Source: Lachnospiraceae bacterium (GTDB taxonomy: Bacteria; Bacillota; Clostridia; Lachnospirales; Lachnospiraceae). Taken from it: a DNA stretch of 23,007 nt. A program made the translations under genes and the position numbers. How positions within the stretch are numbered: position 1 is the stretch's first letter; the number at the start of each line of letters is the position of its first letter. Below the pieces are notes generated by a model. The model was not told the origin of the DNA. It did not search any database and saw nothing but the letters and a program-made list of their open reading frames with translations. Shown one piece after another: positions 6,103-13,532 of the stretch. The stretch spans positions 1 to 23,007 of the forward strand of contig JAFVEU010000226.1 of NCBI GenBank assembly GCA_017475845.1, in the 5' to 3' direction.

Positions 6103-6747
6103 ATGAGAGACAAGTCGCAGGATGAAGCCCAGATGGCCATTAAAAGAAAGGAATTCATAGCTACGGGATACAGGCTGTATGTGGAGAAATCCATCGAAGC
6201 GGTCTCCATGCAGGAGGTTGCGGATGCGAGCGGATACGGTGTAGCTACATTATACCGCTATTTCGGCACAAAACAGTCCTTTGTCGTGGAAGTGGCTGTA
6301 AAGAGCTGGGAAAAGTTCTGGGAGAAGAATATGAAGCGCAGACCGAACAGGGATTTTGACGGTATGACAGCTGCTGATATCCTTGAATTTTACCTGGATT
6401 CCTTCCTTGAGCTTTACAGGAAGAACAGGGATCTTCTCAGGTTCAATCAGCTCTTTAATGTATTCGTGCAGTCAGAGCATATGGATGGTGAAATACTCAG
6501 GCCTTATAAGGAACTTATAGGGAAGCTCAGGGAACAGTTCCATGAGATATATATGAAAGGCAAAAAGGACAGGACCATCAGGACGGATGAGACTGAGGAA
6601 AGGATGTTTTCAAAGACCCTTCACCTTATGCTGGCAGTCGTGACAAGATATGCGGTGGGGCTGGTCTATATCCCGGAAAAGGGCTTTGACCCGGAGGACG
6701 AGCTGGAGGATATGAAGGTTATGATGCTTAAGGAATACCTCCCGTAA
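6103..6747 (+). CDS. TetR/AcrR-family transcriptional regulator
   Basis: A 214-residue regulator. The N-terminal helix-turn-helix domain (about 14-62) shows the family pattern: SIEAVSMQEVADASGYGVATLYRYFGTKQSFVVEVA, with VADASGYGVATLYRYF as the DNA-binding part. The rest is helical and variable, as expected for the ligand-binding and dimer domain; the ligand cannot be inferred. The ATG follows GAAAGGATAAAGCCCAT. It is divergent from the ABC ATPase gene, with a shared 193-base intergenic region containing a long palindrome, so it plausibly represses itself and perhaps the ABC gene. Its 3' end overlaps the convergent GDSL lipoprotein gene by 20 bases. Confidence 0.9.
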   Translation: MRDKSQDEAQMAIKRKEFIATGYRLYVEKSIEAVSMQEVADASGYGVATLYRYFGTKQSFVVEVAVKSWEKFWEKNMKRRPNRDFDGMTAADILEFYLDSFLELYRKNRDLLRFNQLFNVFVQSEHMDGEILRPYKELIGKLREQFHEIYMKGKKDRTIRTDETEERMFSKTLHLMLAVVTRYAVGLVYIPEKGFDPEDELEDMKVMMLKEYLP

Positions 6748-7987
6748 AGATAAGCCCCTTAAATCCGTCTGCCATTTCAGTGGTAGGAAAGCTTATATCT
6801 ATCCGTTCAGAGGCACTGCGGACCGTTTTGTCGTGCTGATATATGAAATCCTGGCTGAAATCATAGGACCATACCATAGGTCTTCTTAACGCTTCCCTGC
6901 CATCGGTATGTATTACGATCTCTCCGTCCGAAGGGCAGAAGAGATGATAAAGACCTATTATCCCCTGTACTTTTTTATCCGGGGACAGCGTCCAGGTATA
7001 GGGGTCTGTTCTGACAAATCTCTCTGCGGGGAAATAAGAAAATGTATCAAATTCCGGGACATCCGGATCCAGAGGAATCCTGTCTATCACTTCTACCCCC
7101 GTATTGTTTTTTACCTCCGCATCTATTATCTTTTTTACCGCTTCAAAGTAAAGCTTATACCCCTCATCGTTTGGATGCTTCACGTCAACGGTCAGTTCCT
7201 CGTATTCCTTCCCGCTGTCATTAAAGGCCGCTATGGTATCCGCAACCGGTATATCATAGTATTCCGAAAGCTCTTCTATGATCTCCATCTTTTTGGTATA
7301 TTCCCTCTGGGAGCTTTCCAGAATGGAAATAAGATTGCAGGAGGGATACTTTCTCTCTGCACTTCTTATCATGGCCTCATATTCAAGGGCAAGACTCTTT
7401 CGGTCGTCATTCTCGCCATAGCAGATTATCATAAGGTCATAGTCCTTGCCGTCATTCAGGGTGTTTTCCATGACATAGCCCGCGTAGCTGCCGTTGCCTC
7501 CCAGGGAGATGTTTGTCATGTTACAGCTTACCTGATACCCGGATTCAATATATCTTTTCAGAAGATCAGTCCAGGAATTACCCTCTGTAGAGCCGCCTCC
7601 GGCGCCAATGGAATCCCCGTTTATAAGAATGCTTACATCTTCTCCCTTATTAAGCTTGCGGTAAATGCCCTCGTTCTCAGCAAATACTTCTTCGTGGCCT
7701 TTCCAGTTCTTTTCTGCTTTTTTCGACCGGGGATCTTTTTCCTCCTGTTCCCCGGCTTCAGGCTCATCCCTTACGGGAGCTGCTTCCGGATGGTCTTTTT
7801 TCTTTTTATCTTTGTTTTTACGGTCAGGTTTTTTCCCTGTATCCCTGTCAGTCTCCGGTACAGCTGCCTCTGTCACATCCCCTGCGCTCTTATCTATGCG
7901 GTTATCCTGCCCGGTATTTCCGCAGCCGTTCATTATGAGAAGGCCCACTGTCACCGCAGCTGCTATTCTTATTATCCCGTATCTCAT
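6728..7987 (-). CDS. GDSL/SGNH-type hydrolase, predicted lipoprotein
   Basis: A 419-residue exported protein. The N-terminus is a short positive segment, a hydrophobic core and IMNGC (Cys22), an acceptable though not ideal lipobox. A 75-residue highly charged, Lys/Asp/Glu/Pro-rich linker follows. The catalytic part has the four SGNH blocks: INGDSIGAG with Ser126, SLGGNGS (161-167), CYGEND with Asn193, and DVKHPN with Asp268 and His271. Such enzymes remove or transfer acyl groups, often acetyl, on sugars or lipids; the substrate cannot be told. A C-terminal domain of about 120 residues (from 300) is beta-rich in appearance and unassigned. The start follows ATACAGGATC. It has its own promoter (8042-8069) and is monocistronic. 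A link to the polysaccharide locus 3 kb away is possible but unproven. Confidence 0.85.
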   Translation of the reverse strand: MRYGIIRIAAAVTVGLLIMNGCGNTGQDNRIDKSAGDVTEAAVPETDRDTGKKPDRKNKDKKKKDHPEAAPVRDEPEAGEQEEKDPRSKKAEKNWKGHEEVFAENEGIYRKLNKGEDVSILINGDSIGAGGGSTEGNSWTDLLKRYIESGYQVSCNMTNISLGGNGSYAGYVMENTLNDGKDYDLMIICYGENDDRKSLALEYEAMIRSAERKYPSCNLISILESSQREYTKKMEIIEELSEYYDIPVADTIAAFNDSGKEYEELTVDVKHPNDEGYKLYFEAVKKIIDAEVKNNTGVEVIDRIPLDPDVPEFDTFSYFPAERFVRTDPYTWTLSPDKKVQGIIGLYHLFCPSDGEIVIHTDGREALRRPMVWSYDFSQDFIYQHDKTVRSASERIDISFPTTEMADGFKGLIFTGGIP

Positions 7988-8023
7988 GATCCTGTATCGC
8001 TTTCCCTTTAAGGGAATAAGACT

Positions 8024-8037
8024 ATCCTGAACAGTTA
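8024..8037. repeat. Half copy of the 33-bp inverted repeat
   Basis: ATCCTGAACAGTTA matches the right arm of the elements at 600-632 and 4784-4816; no left arm is present. It lies in the leader of the GDSL lipoprotein gene. Short enough that chance is possible. Confidence 0.3.
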
Positions 8038-8041
8038 TGAT

Positions 8042-8069
8042 AATATACCTTTTTTCATACGATATACAA
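8042..8069 (-). promoter_or_regulatory. Promoter of the GDSL lipoprotein gene
   Basis: On the minus strand TTGTAT (8064-8069) and TATATT (8042-8047) with a 16-base spacer, about 55 bases before the start codon. Confidence 0.5.
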
Positions 8070-8094
8070 GATAGATTTTGGGAAATCCGGTTTT

Positions 8095-8880
8095 TCAGCT
8101 CAATAAGATCCGGTCCGTATCAAGGGTCTTTCCGGAGATATCCTTAAAGCGGTCAAGAAGATCCTGAACCGTCATTTTTCCGCGCTCTTCCCCGGAAACA
8201 TCAAGGATTACCCTGCCCCCGTCCATCATAAGGGTCCTGTTCCCCAGTTCCAGCGCGGACTTCATATTATGGGTTATCATGAGGCAGGTAAGCTTTTCCC
8301 TCTTTACGGTCTCCTCAGTGATAGCCAGTACCTTTTCCGCCGCCGCGGGGTCCAGCGCCGCCGTGTGCTCGTCAAGCAGCAGTAATTTAGGAGGATTTAT
8401 GGTGGCCATTAAAAGTGTAAGGGCCTGTCTCTGTCCGCCGGACAACAGCCCTACCGGCTGCTTCATCCTGTCCTCAAGCCCCATTCCAAGCTTTGAAAGG
8501 GTTTCGGAAAAGCTCTTCCGCTGCTCCCTGTCTGAAAGGGAAAGCCACCCTCCCTTTCCCGCAGCCAGGGTAAGATTTTCCTCAATGGTCATTCCTGCAG
8601 CAGTCCCCCTTAAGGGATCCTGAAAAAGCCTGCCTATGACCTTTGCCCTTTTATGCTCCGGCATAAGTGTGATATCTGTATCATCAAGGATTATCTGCCC
8701 GCTGTCCGTATAAAAGCTTCCCGCTATGGCATTGAAAAGAGTGGATTTACCGGCACCGTTGGCGCCTATTATGGTAATGAACTCTCCGTCTTCCACGTTG
8801 AGGTTAAGGTCATCCAGCACCTTTTTTTCATTTACCGTTCCCCGGTCAAAGGTCTTATTGATATGGGATAATTTAAGCAT
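8095..8880 (-). CDS. trpZ: ABC transporter ATPase, probable tryptophan uptake (TrpZ)
   Basis: A 261-residue ATPase that drives the transporter formed with the two upstream genes. Motifs: Walker A GANGAGKST (39-47), Q-loop Gln87, signature LLSGGQRQ (145-152), Walker B LLLLDE (166-171) followed by HTAALDP, and switch His204 in MITHNM. The change from the usual DEPT to DEHT is seen in this subfamily of ATPases, which pair with BPD_transp_2-type permeases and ABC_sub_bind lipoproteins. The start is preceded by AGGAGGGACA and overlaps the permease gene by 8 bases, so it is translationally coupled. No terminator is visible after its stop. The substrate is inferred from the T-box upstream of the operon. 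Confidence 0.88.
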   Translation of the reverse strand: MLKLSHINKTFDRGTVNEKKVLDDLNLNVEDGEFITIIGANGAGKSTLFNAIAGSFYTDSGQIILDDTDITLMPEHKRAKVIGRLFQDPLRGTAAGMTIEENLTLAAGKGGWLSLSDREQRKSFSETLSKLGMGLEDRMKQPVGLLSGGQRQALTLLMATINPPKLLLLDEHTAALDPAAAEKVLAITEETVKREKLTCLMITHNMKSALELGNRTLMMDGGRVILDVSGEERGKMTVQDLLDRFKDISGKTLDTDRILLS

Positions 8881-9790
8881 TGTCCCTCCTATTAAGCTCT
8901 GCTCTCCTCTTCATAAGCGGGATACGGCTCCTGAAATAAGGACCGCTTATGGCTATCACCACTATCAGGGAAGACACCAGCTTCAGCATGTAGGCCGGCA
9001 TCTGGAACCTTAAAGCCAGAGTATAGACCAGCCTGAAGATTACGGAACCGACTATGGCACCCACAGCTTTAAGGGTAATGCCCCCTTTGGTAAAGAGAAC
9101 CTGTCCTATGAGGAGGGATGCAAGGGCAATGGTCACCATTCCGGAACCGATATCGATATTCACCGACTTCTGGGACTGGGCCAGAAGACAGCCGCTTAAA
9201 GCCGTAAAGGAATTGGATACGCAAAGGCCCACTGTTGTGGTAAAGGCGGGATCCACGGAGGAAGAGCGAACCATAGCCGGGTTGTTCCCCGTAGCCCTTA
9301 TGGCAAGTCCCAGTCTCGTCCTTAAGAAGAAAGACAGAAAAAGGATAACGGCAGTCACCGCAGCGAAGGCTATTATCAGCCTGTAGCTGTCGGGGAAGGG
9401 CGTATCCTTAAGGCAGTCCTTCAACATGGTGAACACCGTTTCCGTCCTGTTCATATTCAACAGTGAAGCGTTCCCCATGATGGCTATGTTTATTGAATAC
9501 CAGGCAGTGTTCACGATGATCCCCGCAAGAAGGCTCTCCACCCCCATCCTGGTCTGGAGGATAGCAACGATAAAGCCCGAAAGCACTCCCGCTGCCATGG
9601 CCGCGGGAATGGAGAGGATGGGATGCCCTGAAATGGCGGCCACCGCACCCACGGTGGCCCCCATTGTAAAACATCCGTCTGTTGAAAGATCACATACATT
9701 CAGCATGGAATAGCTGAGATATAGCGCCAGAACCGTAAGTCCGCCTGTGAGTCCCAGCTCCAGCGCCGTCTGTATAAGTGAAAATGACAT
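8873..9790 (-). CDS. trpY: ABC transporter permease, probable tryptophan uptake (TrpY)
   Basis: A 305-residue inner-membrane permease of the BPD_transp_2 (branched-chain/ribose-type) family, with roughly eight or nine hydrophobic segments. The family-like patterns LNVCDLSTDGCFTMGA near the N-terminus, GVESLLAGIIVNTAWYSIN in the first half and the cytoplasmic loop RLGLAIRATGNNPAMV (about 167-182), which would contact the ATPase, are visible. The start codon overlaps the stop of the binding-protein gene by one base (TGATG) and is preceded by GGAGG 10 bases upstream. A single permease gene implies a homodimer. The order binding protein, permease, ATPase with a tRNA-Trp-type T-box matches the trpXYZ arrangement known from T-box regulons of Bacillota. 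Confidence 0.87.
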   Translation of the reverse strand: MSFSLIQTALELGLTGGLTVLALYLSYSMLNVCDLSTDGCFTMGATVGAVAAISGHPILSIPAAMAAGVLSGFIVAILQTRMGVESLLAGIIVNTAWYSINIAIMGNASLLNMNRTETVFTMLKDCLKDTPFPDSYRLIIAFAAVTAVILFLSFFLRTRLGLAIRATGNNPAMVRSSSVDPAFTTTVGLCVSNSFTALSGCLLAQSQKSVNIDIGSGMVTIALASLLIGQVLFTKGGITLKAVGAIVGSVIFRLVYTLALRFQMPAYMLKLVSSLIVVIAISGPYFRSRIPLMKRRAELNRRDNA

Positions 9791-10857
9791 CAGTCAAATT
9801 CCTCCGCTGTGGTTATGCTTTCCACCTTTGTGCAATAGGGTCCGAAGGTCTTTGAAAGCTCATCAAAGGAAAGCCCCACCTTCTCACATATTTCCGTATT
9901 TATGGTAGCAGTTCCGTTATCAAAGGTCCGTACAGCTGTCTCTGCGGGATCAGCTCCGTTTATAAGTATCTCCGCCACCATTTCCGCTGTCTCCGAGCCA
10001 AGGTTTGCGTAATCAACGCCGTATCCCAGGAAGGCTCCGTTAAGTGCGAAGGAATCAGCTCCGGCATAGTGAAGGATCCCTGCATCCGCCAGTTTTTCAT
10101 AGATGGAAAGCTCTGCTGTCATAATGGTGTTGTCGGAGGGTGTGAAGATGGCCTCAACGCCATCGGAAATAAAAGCGTCTGCCGCCAGGCTCACTTCATC
10201 CACGTTTGTGCCGGTGTGTTCCACATACTCTATCCCCTTCTCATCCAGGAATGCCTTTGCTTCCGCTATGGCTGTGGTGGACGCATCCTGTCCCACGTCA
10301 TAGAGGAGTCCCACCTTCTTTATATCCGGGTTCTGGGCCAGTATAAGGTTCATGATCGCGTTGGTATCGAGCTGATCCGAAGTCCCGGTCACATTCGATC
10401 CCGGCTTTTCCATGGATCCCACTACTCCGCAGCCCACGGGATCCGAAACAGCCGCAAAGACCACGGGAATATGGTTATCCTCCGTTGCTGCCTGCATGCT
10501 CATAGCCACCGGGGTGGCAACTCCCACCATCAGATCCACCTGGTCGGTGGTGAAATTTGCGATGATCTGTGATAACACATTGGAGTCAGCGTTGCAGTTG
10601 TCATATTCCACTTCAAAGTTCACTCCCTTTTCCTTTCCTATCTCGGAAAGACGGTTCTGAAGATTCTCCACGATCTGGTTAAGGGAAGCGTCATCCACAT
10701 AATTGCAGATCCCCACCTTGTAGGTGGTCCCGTTCTTTCCCTCTTCCGCCGCCTCGACCTTCACGCTGCCGTCAGCTACTGCTCCCTGGCTTCCACAGGC
10801 TGTGAGTGATGCTGCCATAATAACTGTCATGAGTAATGCTGAAATCTTTTTTAACAT
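9790..10857 (-). CDS. trpX: ABC transporter substrate-binding lipoprotein, probable tryptophan binding (TrpX)
   Basis: A 355-residue lipoprotein with a lipoprotein signal peptide (MLKKISALLMTVIMAASLTAC, Cys21) and a short Gly/Glu-rich linker. The mature part begins about residue 45 and follows the ABC_sub_bind pattern: KVGICNYVDDASLNQIVENL, a central AAVSDPVGCGVVGS, TGTSDQLDTNAIM, KKVGLLYDVGQDAS and AIFTPSDNTIM. This family is related to LacI/periplasmic-binding folds. It would capture the amino acid outside the membrane and deliver it to the permease. The start has an AAAGGAGG site at 7 bases. The gene is directly downstream of a T-box leader with a UGG specifier, so expression should rise when charged tRNA-Trp is scarce. 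Confidence 0.9.
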   Translation of the reverse strand: MLKKISALLMTVIMAASLTACGSQGAVADGSVKVEAAEEGKNGTTYKVGICNYVDDASLNQIVENLQNRLSEIGKEKGVNFEVEYDNCNADSNVLSQIIANFTTDQVDLMVGVATPVAMSMQAATEDNHIPVVFAAVSDPVGCGVVGSMEKPGSNVTGTSDQLDTNAIMNLILAQNPDIKKVGLLYDVGQDASTTAIAEAKAFLDEKGIEYVEHTGTNVDEVSLAADAFISDGVEAIFTPSDNTIMTAELSIYEKLADAGILHYAGADSFALNGAFLGYGVDYANLGSETAEMVAEILINGADPAETAVRTFDNGTATINTEICEKVGLSFDELSKTFGPYCTKVESITTAEEFD

Positions 10858-10925
10858 TTTTTGCCTCCTTTCCCGGTAAACCGCTTTCCTGCGGCTTTCC
10901 CTATCAGGACAGGCCCTTCAGCAAT

Positions 10926-10962
10926 AAAAAACCTGTCCCACAGTAGTAACTGCTGGGACAGG
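10926..10962 (-). terminator. T-box intrinsic terminator
   Basis: On the minus strand the arms CCTGTCCCAGCAG and CTGTGGGACAGG pair around a short loop and are followed by six T (10926-10931). The terminator competes with the antiterminator carrying GGGTGGCACCGC (10977-10988). Confidence 0.9.
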
Positions 10963-11221
10963 TAGAATCATCTCCTGCGGTGCCACCCGGCTTGGTGTAA
11001 TGCTACACCCACTTAGCGCATACGGGTACATGATACGTACTGGCATATGCCGGACTTTTATAACGTAGCTCCTTACTCCGTCTCCCATCCTCCGGTATCC
11101 CGTTTCTGTTCGCCCTTAGAGGTCCATTCATCACTGCGCTCTGTTCCGCAATCCCACCGCCTGCGGATCTCTTTTACAGAGTGGTGCAGAGATTACTCAC
11201 TCCTCATCAACGGTTTACAGG
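10926..11221 (-). promoter_or_regulatory. T-box leader (tRNA-Trp-responsive riboswitch)
   Basis: This stretch of more than 300 bases without a gene is a T-box leader. The antiterminator core GGGTGGCACCGC is at 10977-10988 on the minus strand, followed by the terminator. Stem I is recognisable: CACTCTGT pairs with ACAGAG...AGTG around AGAGATCCGC...GCGGAAC. On its 3' side GATGAATGGACC places TGG (11124-11126) in the specifier loop position, between GAA and ACC. UGG is the Trp codon. Independently, the antiterminator bulge UGGC would pair with a 3' end GCCA, i.e. a discriminator G73, as in bacterial tRNA-Trp; many amino acids with A73 are excluded. Uncharged tRNA-Trp should therefore permit read-through into the downstream ABC transporter genes. 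Confidence 0.92.
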
Positions 11222-11251
11222 AAGATATCACAGATCATTATTTCCTGTCAA
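11222..11251 (-). promoter_or_regulatory. Promoter of the T-box/trpXYZ transcript
   Basis: On the minus strand a perfect TTGACA (11246-11251) and TATCTT (11222-11227) with an 18-base spacer, placing the transcript start just before the T-box stem I. Confidence 0.65.
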
Positions 11252-11288
11252 GAACTTTTTTTACTCAGACAAAAAGCACCGTTCTTTT

Positions 11289-12407
11289 TCACTTTACCCT
11301 TTTAGCCACTACGATGAGCCGTCCGTTCTTTTCCTGATAGCTGCAGGTAGAGAGTGTCAGGAGCTCATCTCCCCACTCCGCGTCAACACCGGTGTCATAA
11401 AGGGAATTCTTTTTTACATTATCCACAAAGTAGTCATAGTCCTTTTCATAGGTCAGGTCCGTGAAATAGTAATAGCGGAAGCGGCCCTTCTCCATGTCGC
11501 TGTCCTTTTCCATCCGGTAAACATCCACATCCCCGGGATCCTCGTTTAATTTCAGATCCTCAAGGGTAAGGGGCGGCGGTTCTTCCGGCTTTTCCTCCGG
11601 TTTTTCCCCTTCCTCTTCCCCGGGTTTTTCCACACTCTCCTCCGGGGCTGCGGCTTCGGAAGCCTCCTCCTGTTCCTTTCTCTCCCTGCTTTCCACCTCT
11701 ATCTCCTTATCCCTTTCGGCTCTGTCTTCCTTAGTCTCCAGCTCCTCTTCTTCAATGCTGGAATAGAAGACCCCAAGGAGCTCATACTCCTTTTCTTCAT
11801 AGAGGGTATCAAACTTCAGCCTGTCATGGCTTTTACCGTAGCTCTCCTTCGCATACTTTCCAAGAGAACCGAAAAGTGTCCCGTCCTTCATATTATGGCC
11901 GTAGATCAGGGTATTATAATATCCCTCCCTCCAGATCATGGCAATGAACAGGGTCCCGCTTTCCGCGTCGCTCCCGTCCAGGCTCCTGTGCAGAAAATAG
12001 TTCTGGCTCCTTGGTGTATATACCACGGGAGCATTGATGGAGGAGCCCTCTATATCAAGCCATCCCGCCACATAGGGATTGATCTTCAATATCTCATCAT
12101 ACTTGCGTAAGGGCTCTCTCTCTTCCTCCCCTTCTTCGCTTTCGGTCACTTCTGCTGCCTGCGCTTCCTCCTGGACAGCTTCCTGCGAAGGCTCCCCGGA
12201 TACTTTATCAGCCTTACTTCCGCTGCTGTCCCCGTCCTCATCTGCCGCTTCCACTGCCGTTTCCTTATCCCCTTCTCCGGCCGCTGACAGAGAGACCTCC
12301 TGTTCCCTGAGGGCAGTTTGAGTCACCGGAGACCTCATGCTCTTTACGATCATGACTCCGGTCAGGATAAACAATATGACCAAAGAAAAAACAAGAAATT
12401 TCTTCAT
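11289..12407 (-). CDS. srtB: Class B sortase with long acidic insertion
   Basis: A membrane-anchored cysteine transpeptidase that cleaves a sorting motif in exported proteins and links them to the cell wall or to each other. Residues 5-22 are the N-terminal membrane anchor, and 40-100 an acidic, low-complexity stalk. The catalytic domain starts about 101. Motifs: NTLIYGHNMKDGTLFG with catalytic His171, LLTLSTCSY with Cys355, and GRLIVVAKR with Arg363. Class B is indicated by the TLSTC box and the WLDIEGSSINAPVV start. Between about 218 and 305 an insert of roughly 85 residues, Glu/Lys/Pro-rich and low in complexity, interrupts the barrel; SrtB enzymes are usually about 240-260 residues, so this one is long. 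The start has AAAGGAT 7 bases upstream. It is the last gene of the polysaccharide cluster, 21 bases after a Wzy-like gene. Confidence 0.9.
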   Translation of the reverse strand: MKKFLVFSLVILFILTGVMIVKSMRSPVTQTALREQEVSLSAAGEGDKETAVEAADEDGDSSGSKADKVSGEPSQEAVQEEAQAAEVTESEEGEEEREPLRKYDEILKINPYVAGWLDIEGSSINAPVVYTPRSQNYFLHRSLDGSDAESGTLFIAMIWREGYYNTLIYGHNMKDGTLFGSLGKYAKESYGKSHDRLKFDTLYEEKEYELLGVFYSSIEEEELETKEDRAERDKEIEVESRERKEQEEASEAAAPEESVEKPGEEEGEKPEEKPEEPPPLTLEDLKLNEDPGDVDVYRMEKDSDMEKGRFRYYYFTDLTYEKDYDYFVDNVKKNSLYDTGVDAEWGDELLTLSTCSYQEKNGRLIVVAKRVK

Positions 12408-12428
12408 CGCCTATCCTTTCACCCTTCC

Positions 12429-13532
12429 TCAGGTGCAGATAAGGAGCAGTGCAAAAAATACCGTACTGTAGGGAGTGGTTATAAACCCGTTCTCAAAAAA
12501 GGATGCAAAGAGAAGGGTATAAATACCTGTCAGAGCAAGCCTTTTATCCGGGCAGAACTCAAGATCCCGGGAAAAAAGCGATGACAATGTCATTATGAGA
12601 AGAATCACCACCGCAATGAACACCGCAATCCCATGAACCGTCAATATGTCAAATAAACCGTTATGTACTTCAAACATGAAGAAATTCTTCATCACATAGG
12701 ATGAACCTATGCCCGTAACAGGCTTTTTCAGAAATTCCCGCCACAGCTCCTGCCAGATAAGCTCCCTTCCCGAGAGGAGATCCTTATACAAAAGCCTGCC
12801 GTTCCATCCCGTCATACCCAGAAAGGAATAGAACAGAGTAAAGAGAATGCTCCCAAGGGTAAAGAAAATAATACATGCGTTATATATCGCGCGTTTGTTT
12901 ATAATAACGGGTGTTAAGAGATAAAAAGCTCCAAAGACTGCCATGGACAGTGCCGCGGATCTGGCCTGGTAGCATATGGCAAGCAAAACAGACGTTATGA
13001 AAAACAGGACCTGCACATATTTAAGGTATTCCATCCCCAGATCATTCTTCACATATTCCAGCAGGATCTCCCCGAAGATGAGCAGAATGAGAAAGGCGAG
13101 TCCCACCATGTTAAAACCGTAATCCCAGCGTACAACGGGATACCAGAGGAGCATGAGAAGGGATCCCGCAAGAGCCATTCCTCTTTTGATCCTGCCTGAG
13201 ACCCGGAAGCCCCTTAAGATCAGAAAGAAGATCAGTACCAGGTCAAAAACTATGAGAGCCGCCCCCTTTCCGGAGCCAAGGATAAAGAGGTTGACAGGTG
13301 TTATAATAACAGCCACTATGCACAACAGGAGCACCCTGTCCTTTTTAAGAACCTTCTCCCTGTTCTGCCCCGTATACAGAAATAAAATAACACTTAGTCC
13401 TATAAACATCAGAAGGGTCCCGAAGGGAGCTGTCAGAGCATAGAGCTTCTGATGGATAAAGGCCCCTGCCATAAAGAGCATCATGAGGATAAGGGGAATA
13501 TATTCATATTTATCCTTTACTCTGTCCTGCAT
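12429..13532 (-). CDS. Wzy-like O-antigen polymerase/ligase family membrane protein (second copy)
   Basis: A polytopic membrane protein of about 367 residues with some ten hydrophobic segments. The family mark is the extracellular loop with SGRELIWQELWREF, then GIGSSYVMKNFF, VHNGLFDILTVHGI and a terminal membrane pair, as in O-antigen polymerase/ligase (Wzy_C) proteins. These join lipid-linked repeat units or transfer polymer to an acceptor outside the membrane. I place the start at the ATG at 13530-13532, which has AGAGG 7 bases upstream; a TTG at 13538 is too close to that site. The start lies within the 3' end of the wzx gene. It is a paralogue of the protein at 14945-16126, sharing the SGRE.IW, TGIGS and DIL.VHGI motifs. 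Confidence 0.8.
   Translation of the reverse strand: MQDRVKDKYEYIPLILMMLFMAGAFIHQKLYALTAPFGTLLMFIGLSVILFLYTGQNREKVLKKDRVLLLCIVAVIITPVNLFILGSGKGAALIVFDLVLIFFLILRGFRVSGRIKRGMALAGSLLMLLWYPVVRWDYGFNMVGLAFLILLIFGEILLEYVKNDLGMEYLKYVQVLFFITSVLLAICYQARSAALSMAVFGAFYLLTPVIINKRAIYNACIIFFTLGSILFTLFYSFLGMTGWNGRLLYKDLLSGRELIWQELWREFLKKPVTGIGSSYVMKNFFMFEVHNGLFDILTVHGIAVFIAVVILLIMTLSSLFSRDLEFCPDKRLALTGIYTLLFASFFENGFITTPYSTVFFALLLICT

Noticed and set aside
6908..8011. 367-codon plus-strand ORF
   Set aside because: Antisense shadow of the GDSL lipoprotein gene, which has clear catalytic motifs; no ribosome binding site and no recognisable domain.
11255..11288. Possible terminator after the sortase gene
   Set aside because: Only a 6-bp AAAAAG/CTTTTT stem, too weak to call; the run of A on the minus strand is not a U-tract.
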